Source: Alloalcanivorax mobilis (GTDB lineage: Bacteria; Pseudomonadota; Gammaproteobacteria; Pseudomonadales; Alcanivoracaceae). From it: a stretch of DNA of 64,000 bases. The stretch spans positions 54,490-118,489 of the forward strand of contig NZ_NMQZ01000012.1 in the NCBI RefSeq assembly GCF_002864685.1, in the 5' to 3' direction. The notes below the pieces were generated by a model that was given only the letters and a program-made list of their open reading frames with translations, did not search any database and was not told where the DNA came from. The translations under genes were made by a program, and so were the position numbers. This document shows positions 25,171 to 33,935 of this stretch, piece after piece. Within the stretch, counting starts at the first letter, position 1; every line of letters starts with the position of its first letter.

Positions 25171-25982
25171 ACGGCGGCTCCCTGGCTGTCGCGCGGCTCC
25201 TGATCCGGGCTCACGCCCAGATAAGCCTCTTGAACGATGGGCGACGCGATCACCTCGGCGGGCTCGCCATCGGCCACCAGTTCGCCGTTGTGCAACACCA
25301 CGATGCGATCAGACAATGAGCGCACCACGTCCATCTTGTGTTCCACCAGCAGAATCACCTTGTTCTGCTGATGCTTGATATTGGCGATCAGCTCCAGAAT
25401 CACTGGCACCTCATCCACGCTCATGCCAGCGGTGGGTTCGTCGAACATAAACACTTCCGGCTCCAGCGCCAGCATCAACGCCACTTCCAGCTTGCGCTGG
25501 TCGCCGTGGGGCAGATTGGCCACCGGCGTGTCGGCGCGTTTGCCCAGATTGACCTGCTCCAGATAGGCGGCGGCACGGTCACTGATGTCGCGCCGCTTGG
25601 ACGCCATTTGCCAGAACACATGGCCGATGCGATGGCGCGAGGCCACCGCCAGCCGCACGTTCTCAAGCGCGCTCAGGTTGGGAAACAAATTGGTCAGCTG
25701 AAACGCACGGCCCAGGCCTTTGTCGGCACGCGCCGGCGCGCCCAGGGAGGTAATGTCTTCATCAAAAAGGCGCACGCTGCCCGCGGAGGCGGCGAGCTGC
25801 CCGGAAATCAGATTGAACCAGGTGGTTTTACCCGCCCCGTTGGGGCCCACGATGGAAGTCAGCGTTCCCGCGTGGAACGCGCACGAAACCCGGTTCACGG
25901 CCACGTGTCCGCCGAAATTGATGGTCAGGTCACGGGTTTCCAGCACCGGGCGGGAGACGGTTTCGGGTTGCAAGGAGGCCAT
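25167..25982 (-). CDS. livG: ABC transporter ATP-binding protein LivG
   Basis: Second ATPase of the importer, 271 residues from the ATG at 25980-25982, which has an SD-like AGGGA; an upstream in-frame ATG would add 25 residues of poor sequence. Walker A GPNGAGKTT (46-54), Walker B EVFMFDEPTAGM and the switch His in LLVEHKMD. The signature loop reads LPHGDQRKLE, the variant usual for LivG. livG and livF share ATGA at 25167-25170. Confidence 0.93.
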   Translation of the reverse strand: MASLQPETVSRPVLETRDLTINFGGHVAVNRVSCAFHAGTLTSIVGPNGAGKTTWFNLISGQLAASAGSVRLFDEDITSLGAPARADKGLGRAFQLTNLFPNLSALENVRLAVASRHRIGHVFWQMASKRRDISDRAAAYLEQVNLGKRADTPVANLPHGDQRKLEVALMLALEPEVFMFDEPTAGMSVDEVPVILELIANIKHQQNKVILLVEHKMDVVRSLSDRIVVLHNGELVADGEPAEVIASPIVQEAYLGVSPDQEPRDSQGAAV

Positions 25983-26037
25983 GGATGGTCCCTTCGTGTT
26001 ATCGGAATAAGGGGAACACGAGTCGCGAAAATCGTCA

Positions 26038-26145
26038 GTTGAAAGTTGCAAGTTCAAAGTTGAAAGGAAAACCGGGCGCGGGCACGGCGTTTCGGATGGT
26101 ACAAACCGGCCCGCGCTTTCAACTTTTAACGTTTAACTTTCAACC
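26038..26145. repeat. Heptamer inverted-repeat element between livK and livG
   Basis: Left arm 26038-26065 (GTTGAAA, GTTGCAA, GTTCAAA units) and right arm 26117-26145 (TTTCAACTTTTAACGTTTAA followed by CTTTCAACC) are inverted. The spacer includes GCGCGGGCACGG and CCGGCCCGCGC, which themselves can pair. Lies between genes that must be co-expressed. Confidence 0.85.
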
Positions 26146-26149
26146 GCCT

Positions 26150-27370
26150 TCACTTATTGAGGATCGGAATGTTCATCTGGTCGATGCCGATGGTGCGCAC
26201 CAACTCCGGCACGCCGGCGGTGACCTTGCGATCAGCGAACCAGTCATCACGCTCTTCCACCTTGATGCGGAAGTGATACATGGACTGCAACGCCTGGTGG
26301 TCTTCGCTGCGGATGATCATCTTGCCTTTCGGCGTTTCGAAGATCAGGCCTTCGAAGGCTTTGATCAGATCTTCCGAATCGGTGGAGCCATCGGCTTTCT
26401 TGACCGCCGCCACGATCGCCATGGACTGGGCGAAACCCTGGGCGGTGAAAAAATCCGGCGCCGCGTTGTAGCGCTTGAAGTGCTCCTTCACGAACCAGTC
26501 GTTTACTTTGTTGTCCGGAGACTCAAAGTAGTAGAAGCCGGCGCCCTGCATGCCCGGGAACTCAGAGTAGCTGACCAGCGCTGGCAGAATATTGCCGCCG
26601 GTGGCCAGTTTGATGTCGTAGCGTTCCGGGTGCAGATCCTGGATACGGCTCAGCGGGTTGGCGCTGCCGGCCCAGATGGCGAAGATGTATTTGCCTTCGT
26701 CACAGCCTTTACGATCTTTCAGGGCCGCGAACAAACGCTGCGCGGCGGCGGTGAAATCGGTGGCGTCGGTGGGCAGATATTCCTCATGCACCACTTCGCC
26801 GCCCTGGGTCTTCATGGCTTTCTTGAACGCGGACACGCCATCACGACCGAACGCGTAATCCTGAGCGATGGTGGCCACGCACACCCCCGGCATACCCAAC
26901 GCCACCGCATTGGAAACGGCGTCCTGGGAAGAGTTACGCCCGATCCGTACCACGTAGCGGTTCCACTGATCCCCGGTGATCGCGTCCGCCACGCCCTCGG
27001 GCATGATGATGCGCTCATATTCCTCGGCGATCGGCAGCGTCGCCAACGCCACGCCGGAGGCCACCGGCCCCACCACGATCTGGGCATCGTCCTCGGCGTA
27101 GGCTTCTTCCACCAGGGCGCGGGCACGGGCGGGATCGAGCTGGGTGTCTTTCTTGATCAGCTCGATCTTGCGGCCATCCACTTCCATCTTGCCGTCGGTG
27201 GCGTATTCGAAGCCCATCTCCATGCCGACCTGCAGCTGTTCCGCGTAGGCGGACAGCGCGCCGGTAAAACCGGTGACGTGGGCGATTTTGATCGCCTCCG
27301 CGGCACTCGCCGAAGTGGCGGCGCCAAGGGCAGTGAGGGTGAACGCCGTAGCGGTCAAAAGACGCTTCAT
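26150..27370 (-). CDS. ABC transporter substrate-binding protein LivK-like
   Basis: Periplasmic solute receptor of the HAAT importer, 406 residues. The signal peptide MKRLLTATAFTLTALGAATSA with cleavage after ASA (about residue 23) starts at ATG 27368-27370, which has SD GGGAGA. The mature part has the periplasmic-binding-protein type I fold (IKIAHVTGFTGALSAYAEQ; ELIKKDTQLDPARARALVEEAY; VVGPVASG). It differs enough from LivK/LivJ that the ligand could be an acyl or carboxylic compound; the neighbours bdhA and enoyl-CoA hydratase favour that (inference). Confidence 0.87.
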   Translation of the reverse strand: MKRLLTATAFTLTALGAATSASAAEAIKIAHVTGFTGALSAYAEQLQVGMEMGFEYATDGKMEVDGRKIELIKKDTQLDPARARALVEEAYAEDDAQIVVGPVASGVALATLPIAEEYERIIMPEGVADAITGDQWNRYVVRIGRNSSQDAVSNAVALGMPGVCVATIAQDYAFGRDGVSAFKKAMKTQGGEVVHEEYLPTDATDFTAAAQRLFAALKDRKGCDEGKYIFAIWAGSANPLSRIQDLHPERYDIKLATGGNILPALVSYSEFPGMQGAGFYYFESPDNKVNDWFVKEHFKRYNAAPDFFTAQGFAQSMAIVAAVKKADGSTDSEDLIKAFEGLIFETPKGKMIIRSEDHQALQSMYHFRIKVEERDDWFADRKVTAGVPELVRTIGIDQMNIPILNK

Positions 27371-27784
27371 GTGATGTCTCCCTTTCTCGCTCAGGCCGAG
27401 GCCGTGAGTCTTGTCGTTGTTGTTCGAACCGTCAGGCTCCAAAACGTCGGAGCCAGGGTGCAGCGTTATTATGGTTGGAGTGTTCGGCCCGGCGGAGAGC
27501 ATTGTCTACGGCACCGGCTTACCCCACAATATGACAACTGATTCACCTTTCTGCAAGCGCGAAAGATTTCGCCGTTCCCACGCCGGCCTTCCCGGCCCCC
27601 TCCCGCTGGTTTCGCCTGATCCGTCTCAAGCCCTTTATTCAAGGGCGTTTGAACAAGCTGACCGGGAAGTCCGGGCGGCGTCTGAAGCTTGACCTGCTTG
27701 ACAGCTTATCGGCCGAGCCTTAACGTTATTGAATACTGATTCAGTTTTCAAAACAACGACAACCGACCGGATACCCGCTGCGCC
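27371..27784. other. Divergent promoter region of livK and the tetR gene
   Basis: About 410 bases with no convincing gene. It contains the livK leader, a T/C-rich stretch and, close to the tetR start, an AT-rich segment with a short dyad (listed separately). No sigma-70 boxes stand out. Confidence 0.5.
27730..27743. promoter_or_regulatory. Possible TetR-type operator
   Basis: Dyad TGAAT-ACTG-ATTCA, 42 bases before the tetR start codon and between the divergent livK and tetR genes, the place expected for an autoregulatory operator controlling both sides. Short, so chance is possible. Confidence 0.4.
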
Positions 27785-28429
27785 ATGAGCTCCACACCCC
27801 AACGCAAAGCCACCGACGCCGGCCCCGGCACGCCGAAAACCGCCCGTGGTGCCCGCACCCGCGCGCGCATTCTCAAAGCCGCCGAGGAAGCCTTCGGCAC
27901 GCTCGGCTATTACCGCGCCGGCATCACCGACATCACCCGTGGCGCTGGCGTCGCCCAGGGCACCTTCTATTGCTATTTCACCGGCAAGGAAGAAACCCTG
28001 CGCGAGCTGGTTCGCGACATGGGCCACAAGGTGCGCGCCCACCTGGCCCGCCACGTGGATGGCGCCCAGGACCGCCTCGATGCGGAGGCGCGTGGCCTGC
28101 GGGCGTTCCTCGGCTACGTTACTGAAAACCCGTGGATGTACCGCGTGCTCCAGGAAGCACAGTTCGTCGACGAAGAGATCTATCAGGAATATTACGAAGC
28201 CTTTGGCGACGCCTACGCCACCCTGCTCGCCGACGCGGTCAGCCGTGGGGAAGTGCGCCCCGGCGACAACCGGGTGCGCGCCTGGGCGCTGATGGGCATG
28301 TCCCACTTTCTGGGCATGCGCTACGGGCTGTGGCAATCCGATGTGTCCCCCGACGACGTGGTCGCCGCCGTGGACGACATGCTGCGCCTGGGGCTCGCTC
28401 CACAACCACGGAGCGACGACAAACCATGA
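27785..28429 (+). CDS. TetR/AcrR-family transcriptional regulator
   Basis: 214 residues. A basic N-terminal arm is followed by the HTH at about 24-67 (RARILKAAEEAFGTLGYYRAGITDITRGAGVAQGTFYCYF), the diagnostic TetR motif, then a ligand-binding helical domain. The stop overlaps the start of the enoyl-CoA hydratase gene (ATGA), and livK is divergent, so it likely controls a fatty- or hydroxy-acid uptake and oxidation unit, with an acyl-CoA as possible effector (inference). Confidence 0.92.
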   Translation: MSSTPQRKATDAGPGTPKTARGARTRARILKAAEEAFGTLGYYRAGITDITRGAGVAQGTFYCYFTGKEETLRELVRDMGHKVRAHLARHVDGAQDRLDAEARGLRAFLGYVTENPWMYRVLQEAQFVDEEIYQEYYEAFGDAYATLLADAVSRGEVRPGDNRVRAWALMGMSHFLGMRYGLWQSDVSPDDVVAAVDDMLRLGLAPQPRSDDKP

Positions 28430-29196
28430 CCACCAACAACGCGCCCCTGGTGCTCGCCGAGCGCGACAACGGCATTGCCCGGCTCACCCTGAATCGCGGC
28501 GCGCGCCACAACGCCCTGGTGCCGGACTTGCTCACCGCCCTGCGCGACGCGCTCGCCGAACTGCGTCGCGACCCGCCACGGGTACTGATCCTGGCGGCCG
28601 CGGGCCGTTCGTTTTCCACCGGCGGCGACGTCGGCGCCTTTTATGACACCCCGCCAGCCCAGCGTTACGACTACGCCGCCCGCGTGGTCGGCGAACTGAA
28701 CGCCACCATCCTGGATTTGCTCACGCTGCCCTGCCCCACGGTGGCGGCGGTGCACGGCACCGTCACCGGTGGATCAGTGGGCCTGGTGCTGGCCTGCGAC
28801 ATCGCCGTGGGCGGCCCGCGAACCCACTTCGCGCCCTGGTACACGGTGGTCGGATTCAGCCCGGACGGTGGCTGGAGCGCGCTGATGCCCGAGCGCATCG
28901 GCCGCGCCCGCGCGCTCGACGCGCAGCTCACCAACCGCGCCATCGACGCCGACGAAGCGTTGCGGCTGGGGCTGCTGCAATACCAGGCGGACGACAACGG
29001 CGTGCTCGATCAGGCCAACGCCATCGCCGCCACCATCGCCGCCGCCAAACCGGCCAGTGTCGCCCATACCCTGACGCTCAACCGCCCCGACAGCCAGCGC
29101 GTGGCGGCCGGGCTGGAAGCGGAATACCGCCATTTTCTCGAACAGATCGTCAGCGACGAAGCTGACCAGGGGATGAAAGAGTTTTTGAAGAGATAG
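28426..29196 (+). CDS. Enoyl-CoA hydratase/isomerase family protein
   Basis: Crotonase-fold protein of 256 residues beginning at the ATG that overlaps the tetR stop. The oxyanion-hole segments are RSFSTGGDVGAF (about 64-75) and VTGGSVGLVLACDIAVG (about 109-125). The usual catalytic Glu pair of enoyl-CoA hydratase is not obvious: the position after GGSVGL lacks the typical Glu, so isomerase or another crotonase reaction is possible. Co-translated with the TetR gene. Confidence 0.85.
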   Translation: MTTNNAPLVLAERDNGIARLTLNRGARHNALVPDLLTALRDALAELRRDPPRVLILAAAGRSFSTGGDVGAFYDTPPAQRYDYAARVVGELNATILDLLTLPCPTVAAVHGTVTGGSVGLVLACDIAVGGPRTHFAPWYTVVGFSPDGGWSALMPERIGRARALDAQLTNRAIDADEALRLGLLQYQADDNGVLDQANAIAATIAAAKPASVAHTLTLNRPDSQRVAAGLEAEYRHFLEQIVSDEADQGMKEFLKR

Positions 29197-29203
29197 GAAA
29201 AAG

Positions 29204-29298
29204 AGTTTTCAGTTTTCAGTTTTCAGTTTTCAGTAAAAGATTGTGGCGGTTTTTGACTTTTTCTTTTCTCTTATCTGAACACTGAAAACTGAACACTT
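29204..29298. repeat. Heptamer inverted-repeat element, TTTTCAG type
   Basis: Left arm 29204-29234 is four to five TTTTCAG units; the right arm 29274-29298 has CTGAACA/CTGAAAA units, its inverted partner. Spacer about 40 bases, T-rich. The element ends 36 bases before the NHL protein start, so it forms much of that gene's upstream region. Confidence 0.88.
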
Positions 29299-29334
29299 TC
29301 TTAAAGATTAAAAATAAAAACCGGGAGAGAGAAG

Positions 29335-31812
29335 ATGAACAAGAAAAGTCTGTCCTGGCTGGCCGGCGGCGTTTTTTTGCTGTCCGGCATGCCAATCGCC
29401 GCGAGTGCTTTTGACACCTTCGCCGATGAAGACCGCAGCGCCGAGCTGAGCGGTGAGGTGGCGCATCAACGCTATCAGTTCAATACGCCCACCACGGTCA
29501 CCTATGACCGCGACACCGTCAGCCTGGGCGCCAGCTCGGCGCGCGTCTACGTGGCCGACATGGGCAATCACCGCGTGCAGGTGCTCAACCTCAACGGCCA
29601 GCTCACCGGCACTCTGGACGACGCCGACCAGACCCTGGCCGCGGACAGCCCGGCCAGCGCCGTGCCGGACATTCGCGCGCCGCTGGGCATCGCCTTTCTG
29701 TCCGCCAGCGAAGCCGAGGATGACCGCCTCGCCGGGCTCTACGTGAACGACGTGGGCCGCCACCAGATCCACTTCTTCCGTACCGTCGCCAGCGGCCCCG
29801 GCGCGTTCGAATACGTCACCTCGATTGGCCAGGAAGGCAGCGGCGGCGGCACCGATCTGCACTTGCCTCGCAACATGACCATCACCCCGCAGGGCTTTAT
29901 TTACGTCTCCGATGAGTTCAATCACCGCATCAAGTCGTTTCGCATTGACCCGGACAACGGCTACCAGGCCACGCTGATTGAAACCCTGGGGTATCAGAAC
30001 GGCAGCGGCGATTACGTCGGCGCCGGCCCGATTCTGCGCGGTGTCGACAAGGACTACGGCAGCGATTCCAGCCACTACGACGACTACGCCGGCGAGCCGG
30101 CCAAGCGCGACGGCTTCCGCATTCCCCAGGGCATGACCTATTACAAGGCACCCGCCAGCGACGCCACCTATCTGTACGTGGCCGACAACGGCAACAACCG
30201 CATCAAGATTTTCCAGGTTGATCCGCTCACCGGCGAGCTCACCCTGCGCGACATGCTCGGCCGCTTCCGCGACGACCACGGCAACGTGGACCATCTCAAG
30301 CGTCCCCGTGGCGTGCGCACCGATGCCGACGGCAATCTCTACGTGGCGGACACCTACAACGGTCGCATTATCCTGTTCCCCAATCAGGGCGATCTGGCTG
30401 ATCCGCAGCCGATCCACTACCGCGCCAGCCTGAGCGCCGACGCCGAAGCGACCTGGATGTACGGCCACCTCGGCATTCATCAGGTGGAAATGCGCTCACC
30501 CACCACCGCCGGCAACGAAGACGCCGCCTTCCAACTGCCCAACGACCTGGTGCCGGTGCTGCGCGCCGACGGCAGCTTCTACCGCGAGAACATCTGGTCC
30601 TACGGCTATTACTACAGCAATGCCCGGGTGCACCTGGTCAGCGATTCCGGCAACAACCGCATCAAAAAGTGCTGGAGCAATTCCAGCGGCACCACACTGC
30701 TGCGTTGTTCGGTCTCCGCCGGGGTCGGCACCGTCGCCAACCATGAATTCTGGGGTTACCCGCGCACTCTGGCTGGCCAGCTTCATTCCGCCAGCGGCAT
30801 GGCCTGGCTGGGCAGCAAGAACCGTCTGCTGGTCAGCGACACTCCCAACACCCGCATCAATATGTACGACAGCGCCGGCAACTATCAGGGCCGTTTCCCG
30901 GGCACCAGCATCAGCTACGGCGTCACCGGCATCGCCACCTTCACCGACCCCAATATCGGTGAGGCGGTGGCGGTGCTGGTGGGCGCCGACGCCACCCTGC
31001 CCTGGCCCTACATTGGCGACGCCAGCCTGCGCATCTACGACGCCAACGGCAATCTCGAAGAGCTGTTCAACCTGAGCTACCGCACCGGTGGCCTGCCGGT
31101 GCCGGAAATCGGCCTGTCCACCAGCAACACCAATTACCCGGTGGCGGTGAGCGTGATCCAGGACGGCGCCGCCGATCAGCACGCCATCTACATCACCAGC
31201 TTCGACAACTATGTCTGGCGCTTCGACTACGACAGCGGCAGCAGCACCCTCAATGGCGACTGGTACGCCGGCGGCGTGGACGACGACAAAGGCAACGACC
31301 TGGGCGAAAACTGGAGCCTGGGCCCGGATTTCTTCAACCAGGGCGACGCCGGCACCTTTGATCAGATCGGCGGCGTGCTGGCCCTGAACAATCGGATCTA
31401 CGTCACCGACCGCCGCAACCAGCGCCTGCAGGCGCTGAACCCGGCCACCGGCGCTCTGATCGGCCAGGTCGGCGTGGGCGGCGGCACCTACGACCATCCG
31501 GACGGCTTCGACCCGGATCGCCTGTTCCTGCCCGCCGGCCTCGCCTACGACGCCGACCACGACGCCGTGATCGTCGCCGATGGCTTCAACATGGCGGCCC
31601 GCGCCTGGAGCAACCCGGACCACTACAGCGCCAACGGCGCCGGCGTGATCGACCCGGACTACCAAGGCCAATGGCTGGACCCGGCGCTGGGCACCCGCCC
31701 CGGCGGCCTGTTCGACACCGAACAAGTGGCGGTGGGCGGCGGCGACATCTATGTGTTCTCGCTGATCAGCAACCGCATTACCCGCTTCGACTGGAGCGAG
31801 ATTGAACCTTAG
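29335..31812 (+). CDS. Secreted NHL-repeat beta-propeller protein
   Basis: 825 residues with a clear Sec signal peptide (KKSLSWLAGGVFLLSGMPIAASA, cleavage near 25). The mature part is built of NHL repeats with the recurring pattern LYVADxxNxRIxxF: YVADMGNHRVQVL, YVSDEFNHRIKSF, YVADNGNNRIKIF, YVADTYNGRIILF, LVSDTPNTRINMY, YVTDRRNQRLQAL. This suggests one or two propellers in the periplasm or outside the cell. No catalytic motif is seen; such proteins usually bind polymers or other proteins. SD GGGAGAGAGAAG precedes the ATG. It appears to be a single gene, bounded on both sides by heptamer elements. Confidence 0.88.
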   Translation: MNKKSLSWLAGGVFLLSGMPIAASAFDTFADEDRSAELSGEVAHQRYQFNTPTTVTYDRDTVSLGASSARVYVADMGNHRVQVLNLNGQLTGTLDDADQTLAADSPASAVPDIRAPLGIAFLSASEAEDDRLAGLYVNDVGRHQIHFFRTVASGPGAFEYVTSIGQEGSGGGTDLHLPRNMTITPQGFIYVSDEFNHRIKSFRIDPDNGYQATLIETLGYQNGSGDYVGAGPILRGVDKDYGSDSSHYDDYAGEPAKRDGFRIPQGMTYYKAPASDATYLYVADNGNNRIKIFQVDPLTGELTLRDMLGRFRDDHGNVDHLKRPRGVRTDADGNLYVADTYNGRIILFPNQGDLADPQPIHYRASLSADAEATWMYGHLGIHQVEMRSPTTAGNEDAAFQLPNDLVPVLRADGSFYRENIWSYGYYYSNARVHLVSDSGNNRIKKCWSNSSGTTLLRCSVSAGVGTVANHEFWGYPRTLAGQLHSASGMAWLGSKNRLLVSDTPNTRINMYDSAGNYQGRFPGTSISYGVTGIATFTDPNIGEAVAVLVGADATLPWPYIGDASLRIYDANGNLEELFNLSYRTGGLPVPEIGLSTSNTNYPVAVSVIQDGAADQHAIYITSFDNYVWRFDYDSGSSTLNGDWYAGGVDDDKGNDLGENWSLGPDFFNQGDAGTFDQIGGVLALNNRIYVTDRRNQRLQALNPATGALIGQVGVGGGTYDHPDGFDPDRLFLPAGLAYDADHDAVIVADGFNMAARAWSNPDHYSANGAGVIDPDYQGQWLDPALGTRPGGLFDTEQVAVGGGDIYVFSLISNRITRFDWSEIEP

Positions 31813-31816
31813 AAGC

Positions 31817-31988
31817 AGTGTTCAGTGTTCAGTGTTCAGTGTTCAGTGTTCAGTGTTCAGAGTTCAGTGTTCAGTGTTCAGTGTTCAGTGTTCGCGGGCA
31901 CCGCCTTTCGGCGGCACCCGCGCCTGCCGCAACTCACCCGATAAAGCGGCCTCCGCGAGCGCACACTGAAAACTGAAAACTGAAAACT
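31817..31988. repeat. Longest heptamer element: 11 TGTTCAG units and inverted arm
   Basis: 31817-31893 is eleven nearly perfect TTCAGTG units (77 bases, one unit with A for T). The right arm 31963-31988 is CTGAAAA repeated three times, facing inward. The spacer holds the hairpin GGGCACCGCC-TTTC-GGCGGCACCC. The element begins 4 bases after the NHL gene stop and ends 20 bases before the start of the acyl-CoA synthetase gene. Confidence 0.93.
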
Positions 31989-32008
31989 TTTTATACCTGG
32001 AGGTCTCC

Positions 32009-33535
32009 ATGGAGATGTTCGACCTGCTCGCCCATCGCGCGCGGGTAACCCCGGAGCGGCTGGCGTTGGAAGATCTGCACGACGGCAGCCGTTACACCTA
32101 TGCCCAATTCAACGAGCGCGCCGCCCGGTTTGCCGCGGCGGCGCTCGGCGCCTGGGGGCTGGAACCCGGCGACCGCCTGGTGTATCTGGGCCACAGCCGC
32201 GCGGAATTTTTCGTGATGTTGTTCGGTTGCGCCAAAGCCGGGGTGATCCTGGTGCCGGCCAACTGGCGCCTGGCGGTGCCGGAATTGGAAGTGCTGCTGG
32301 AAGATTGCCAGCCCGCCGCCTTGATTCACGGCGGCGAGTTCGACGACACCGCCGCCACCCTGGGCGAAACCCATCCGGGCATGATCCTGATCGGCCTGGA
32401 TGGCACCCCCGGGCGCAGCCGCGATTACCACGGCGATCTGGCCGCCACCCGGCCGGACCTCAATGCGCACCCGGAAAAAAGCCCGGACACGCCCTGGTAC
32501 CTGCTGTACACCTCCGGCACCACCGGCAAGCCCAAGGGCGTGATTCAGACCTTCCGCATGATGCTGGCCAATTATCTGAACATCGGCCTGGCGGTGAACC
32601 TGAACGGCGACGACGTGCTGCTCAATGTGCTGCCGCTGTTTCATACCGCCGGCATCAATCTTTATTCCTCGGCGGTGTTCATGGTCGGTGGCGCGGTGCT
32701 GGTATCGCGCGCCTTCGAGCCGGCCGACGCCATGGCGATTCTGGAGCAGCGCGCCACCGTGTTCTTCGGCGTGCCGGCGGTCTACCAGGCATTGCTCGAA
32801 CAGCCCGATTTCAGTGGCGAGCGGCTGCGCCGGGTGCGCTCGTGGGGCTGCGGCGGCGCGGCGCTCTCTCTGCCGGTGGCGCAACGCTACGTGGACCAGG
32901 GCATTCGCGTGCGCACCGGCATGGGCATGACCGAAACCGGCCCCACCGTGTTCCTGCTCGACGAAGACCAGGTGATCAACAAGATCGGCTCGGTGGGCCG
33001 GCCGCAACTGCTCACCGAGGTGCGCATTGTCAACGCCGACGGCGAAGACCTGCCCCGTGGCGAGGCCGGCGAACTGCTGCTGCGCGGCCCCAACATCACC
33101 CCCGGCTACTGGAACCGCCCGGAGGCCACCGCCGAGGCGATCGGCACGGACGGCTGGCTGCGCAGCGGCGACGTGGCGCGCTGCGACGAAGACGGCTACT
33201 ACTTCATCGTTGACCGCTGGAAAGACATGTTCATCTCCGGCGGCGAGAACGTGTACCCCGCCGAAGTGGAAAAAGTGCTGGAGGCGCACCCGGACATCGC
33301 CGAGGTGGCGGTGATCGGCATCGCCGATGATCGCTGGGGCGAAGTGGGCAAGGCCTGCATTGGCCTGCGCCCCGGCGCCGCCACGCCGGATCAGGACAGC
33401 CTGCGCGCCTACTGCCGCGAACGGCTGGCCGGCTACAAGATTCCCAAGCTGTTCGAGGTGGTCGATGCGCTGCCCCGCAACGCGCTGGGCAAAGTGACCA
33501 AACAGGAGTTGCGCGATGCCGCACGCCCCCGCTAA
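32009..33535 (+). CDS. Acyl-CoA synthetase (AMP-forming)
   Basis: ANL-superfamily ligase of 508 residues that activates a carboxylic acid to its CoA thioester. P-loop YTSGTTGKPKG (167-177), A5 motif GMGMTETGP (about 311-319), adenylate/hinge region LRSGDVARCDEDGYYFIVDR, and catalytic Lys495 in GKVTKQEL. SD TGGAGGT lies before the ATG. The gene overlaps the following MaoC gene by 20 bases. Substrate unknown; medium or branched acyl chains are plausible given the neighbours. Confidence 0.93.
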   Translation: MEMFDLLAHRARVTPERLALEDLHDGSRYTYAQFNERAARFAAAALGAWGLEPGDRLVYLGHSRAEFFVMLFGCAKAGVILVPANWRLAVPELEVLLEDCQPAALIHGGEFDDTAATLGETHPGMILIGLDGTPGRSRDYHGDLAATRPDLNAHPEKSPDTPWYLLYTSGTTGKPKGVIQTFRMMLANYLNIGLAVNLNGDDVLLNVLPLFHTAGINLYSSAVFMVGGAVLVSRAFEPADAMAILEQRATVFFGVPAVYQALLEQPDFSGERLRRVRSWGCGGAALSLPVAQRYVDQGIRVRTGMGMTETGPTVFLLDEDQVINKIGSVGRPQLLTEVRIVNADGEDLPRGEAGELLLRGPNITPGYWNRPEATAEAIGTDGWLRSGDVARCDEDGYYFIVDRWKDMFISGGENVYPAEVEKVLEAHPDIAEVAVIGIADDRWGEVGKACIGLRPGAATPDQDSLRAYCRERLAGYKIPKLFEVVDALPRNALGKVTKQELRDAARPR

Positions 33536-33935
33536 CCCGTCGCCGGCCAGCGGCCGCGTGGAAGTCAAACGCACCCTGCGCCAGGCGGATTTCGACCGTT
33601 TCGCCCGCCTCAGCGGCGACCACAACCCGATTCACGTGGACCCGGTGTTCGCCGCCGCCAGCCGCTTTGGCGCCACCGTCTCCCACGGCATGTTGCTGTT
33701 CAGCGCCTTGCGCGGCCTGCTCAGCCGCCATTACCCCAACGCCCGCCTGGATCTGCAAGACGTGAAGTTCCCGGCACCGGCCTACGCCGACGAAACGCTG
33801 ACCCTGGTGCTGGAGCCGCAAGGTCCGGCCCAGGATGGCGAGCTGCGGCTCGCCACCCACGTGATCAAAGCCGATGGCCGGCGCTGCCTGGAAGGCCACT
33901 GCCGCCTCACCCTGACCGCCGAGGAGACACCATGA
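33516..33935 (+). CDS. MaoC-like (R)-specific enoyl-CoA hydratase
   Basis: 139-residue hotdog protein with the hydratase-2 active site SGDHNPIHVDPVFAAASRFG (33-52), Asp35 and His40 being the catalytic pair. HGMLLFSALRGLL follows as the central helix. Members hydrate trans-2-enoyl-CoA to (R)-3-hydroxyacyl-CoA, as PhaJ does. It overlaps both neighbours (20 bases with the synthetase, ATGA with the next gene). Confidence 0.9.
   Translation: MPHAPANPSPASGRVEVKRTLRQADFDRFARLSGDHNPIHVDPVFAAASRFGATVSHGMLLFSALRGLLSRHYPNARLDLQDVKFPAPAYADETLTLVLEPQGPAQDGELRLATHVIKADGRRCLEGHCRLTLTAEETP

Noticed and set aside
31817..31988. CRISPR-like array
   Set aside because: Units are 7 bp without spacers. The REP array at 59400 has 131-bp units with conserved linkers. 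Neither is a CRISPR and no cas gene is present.
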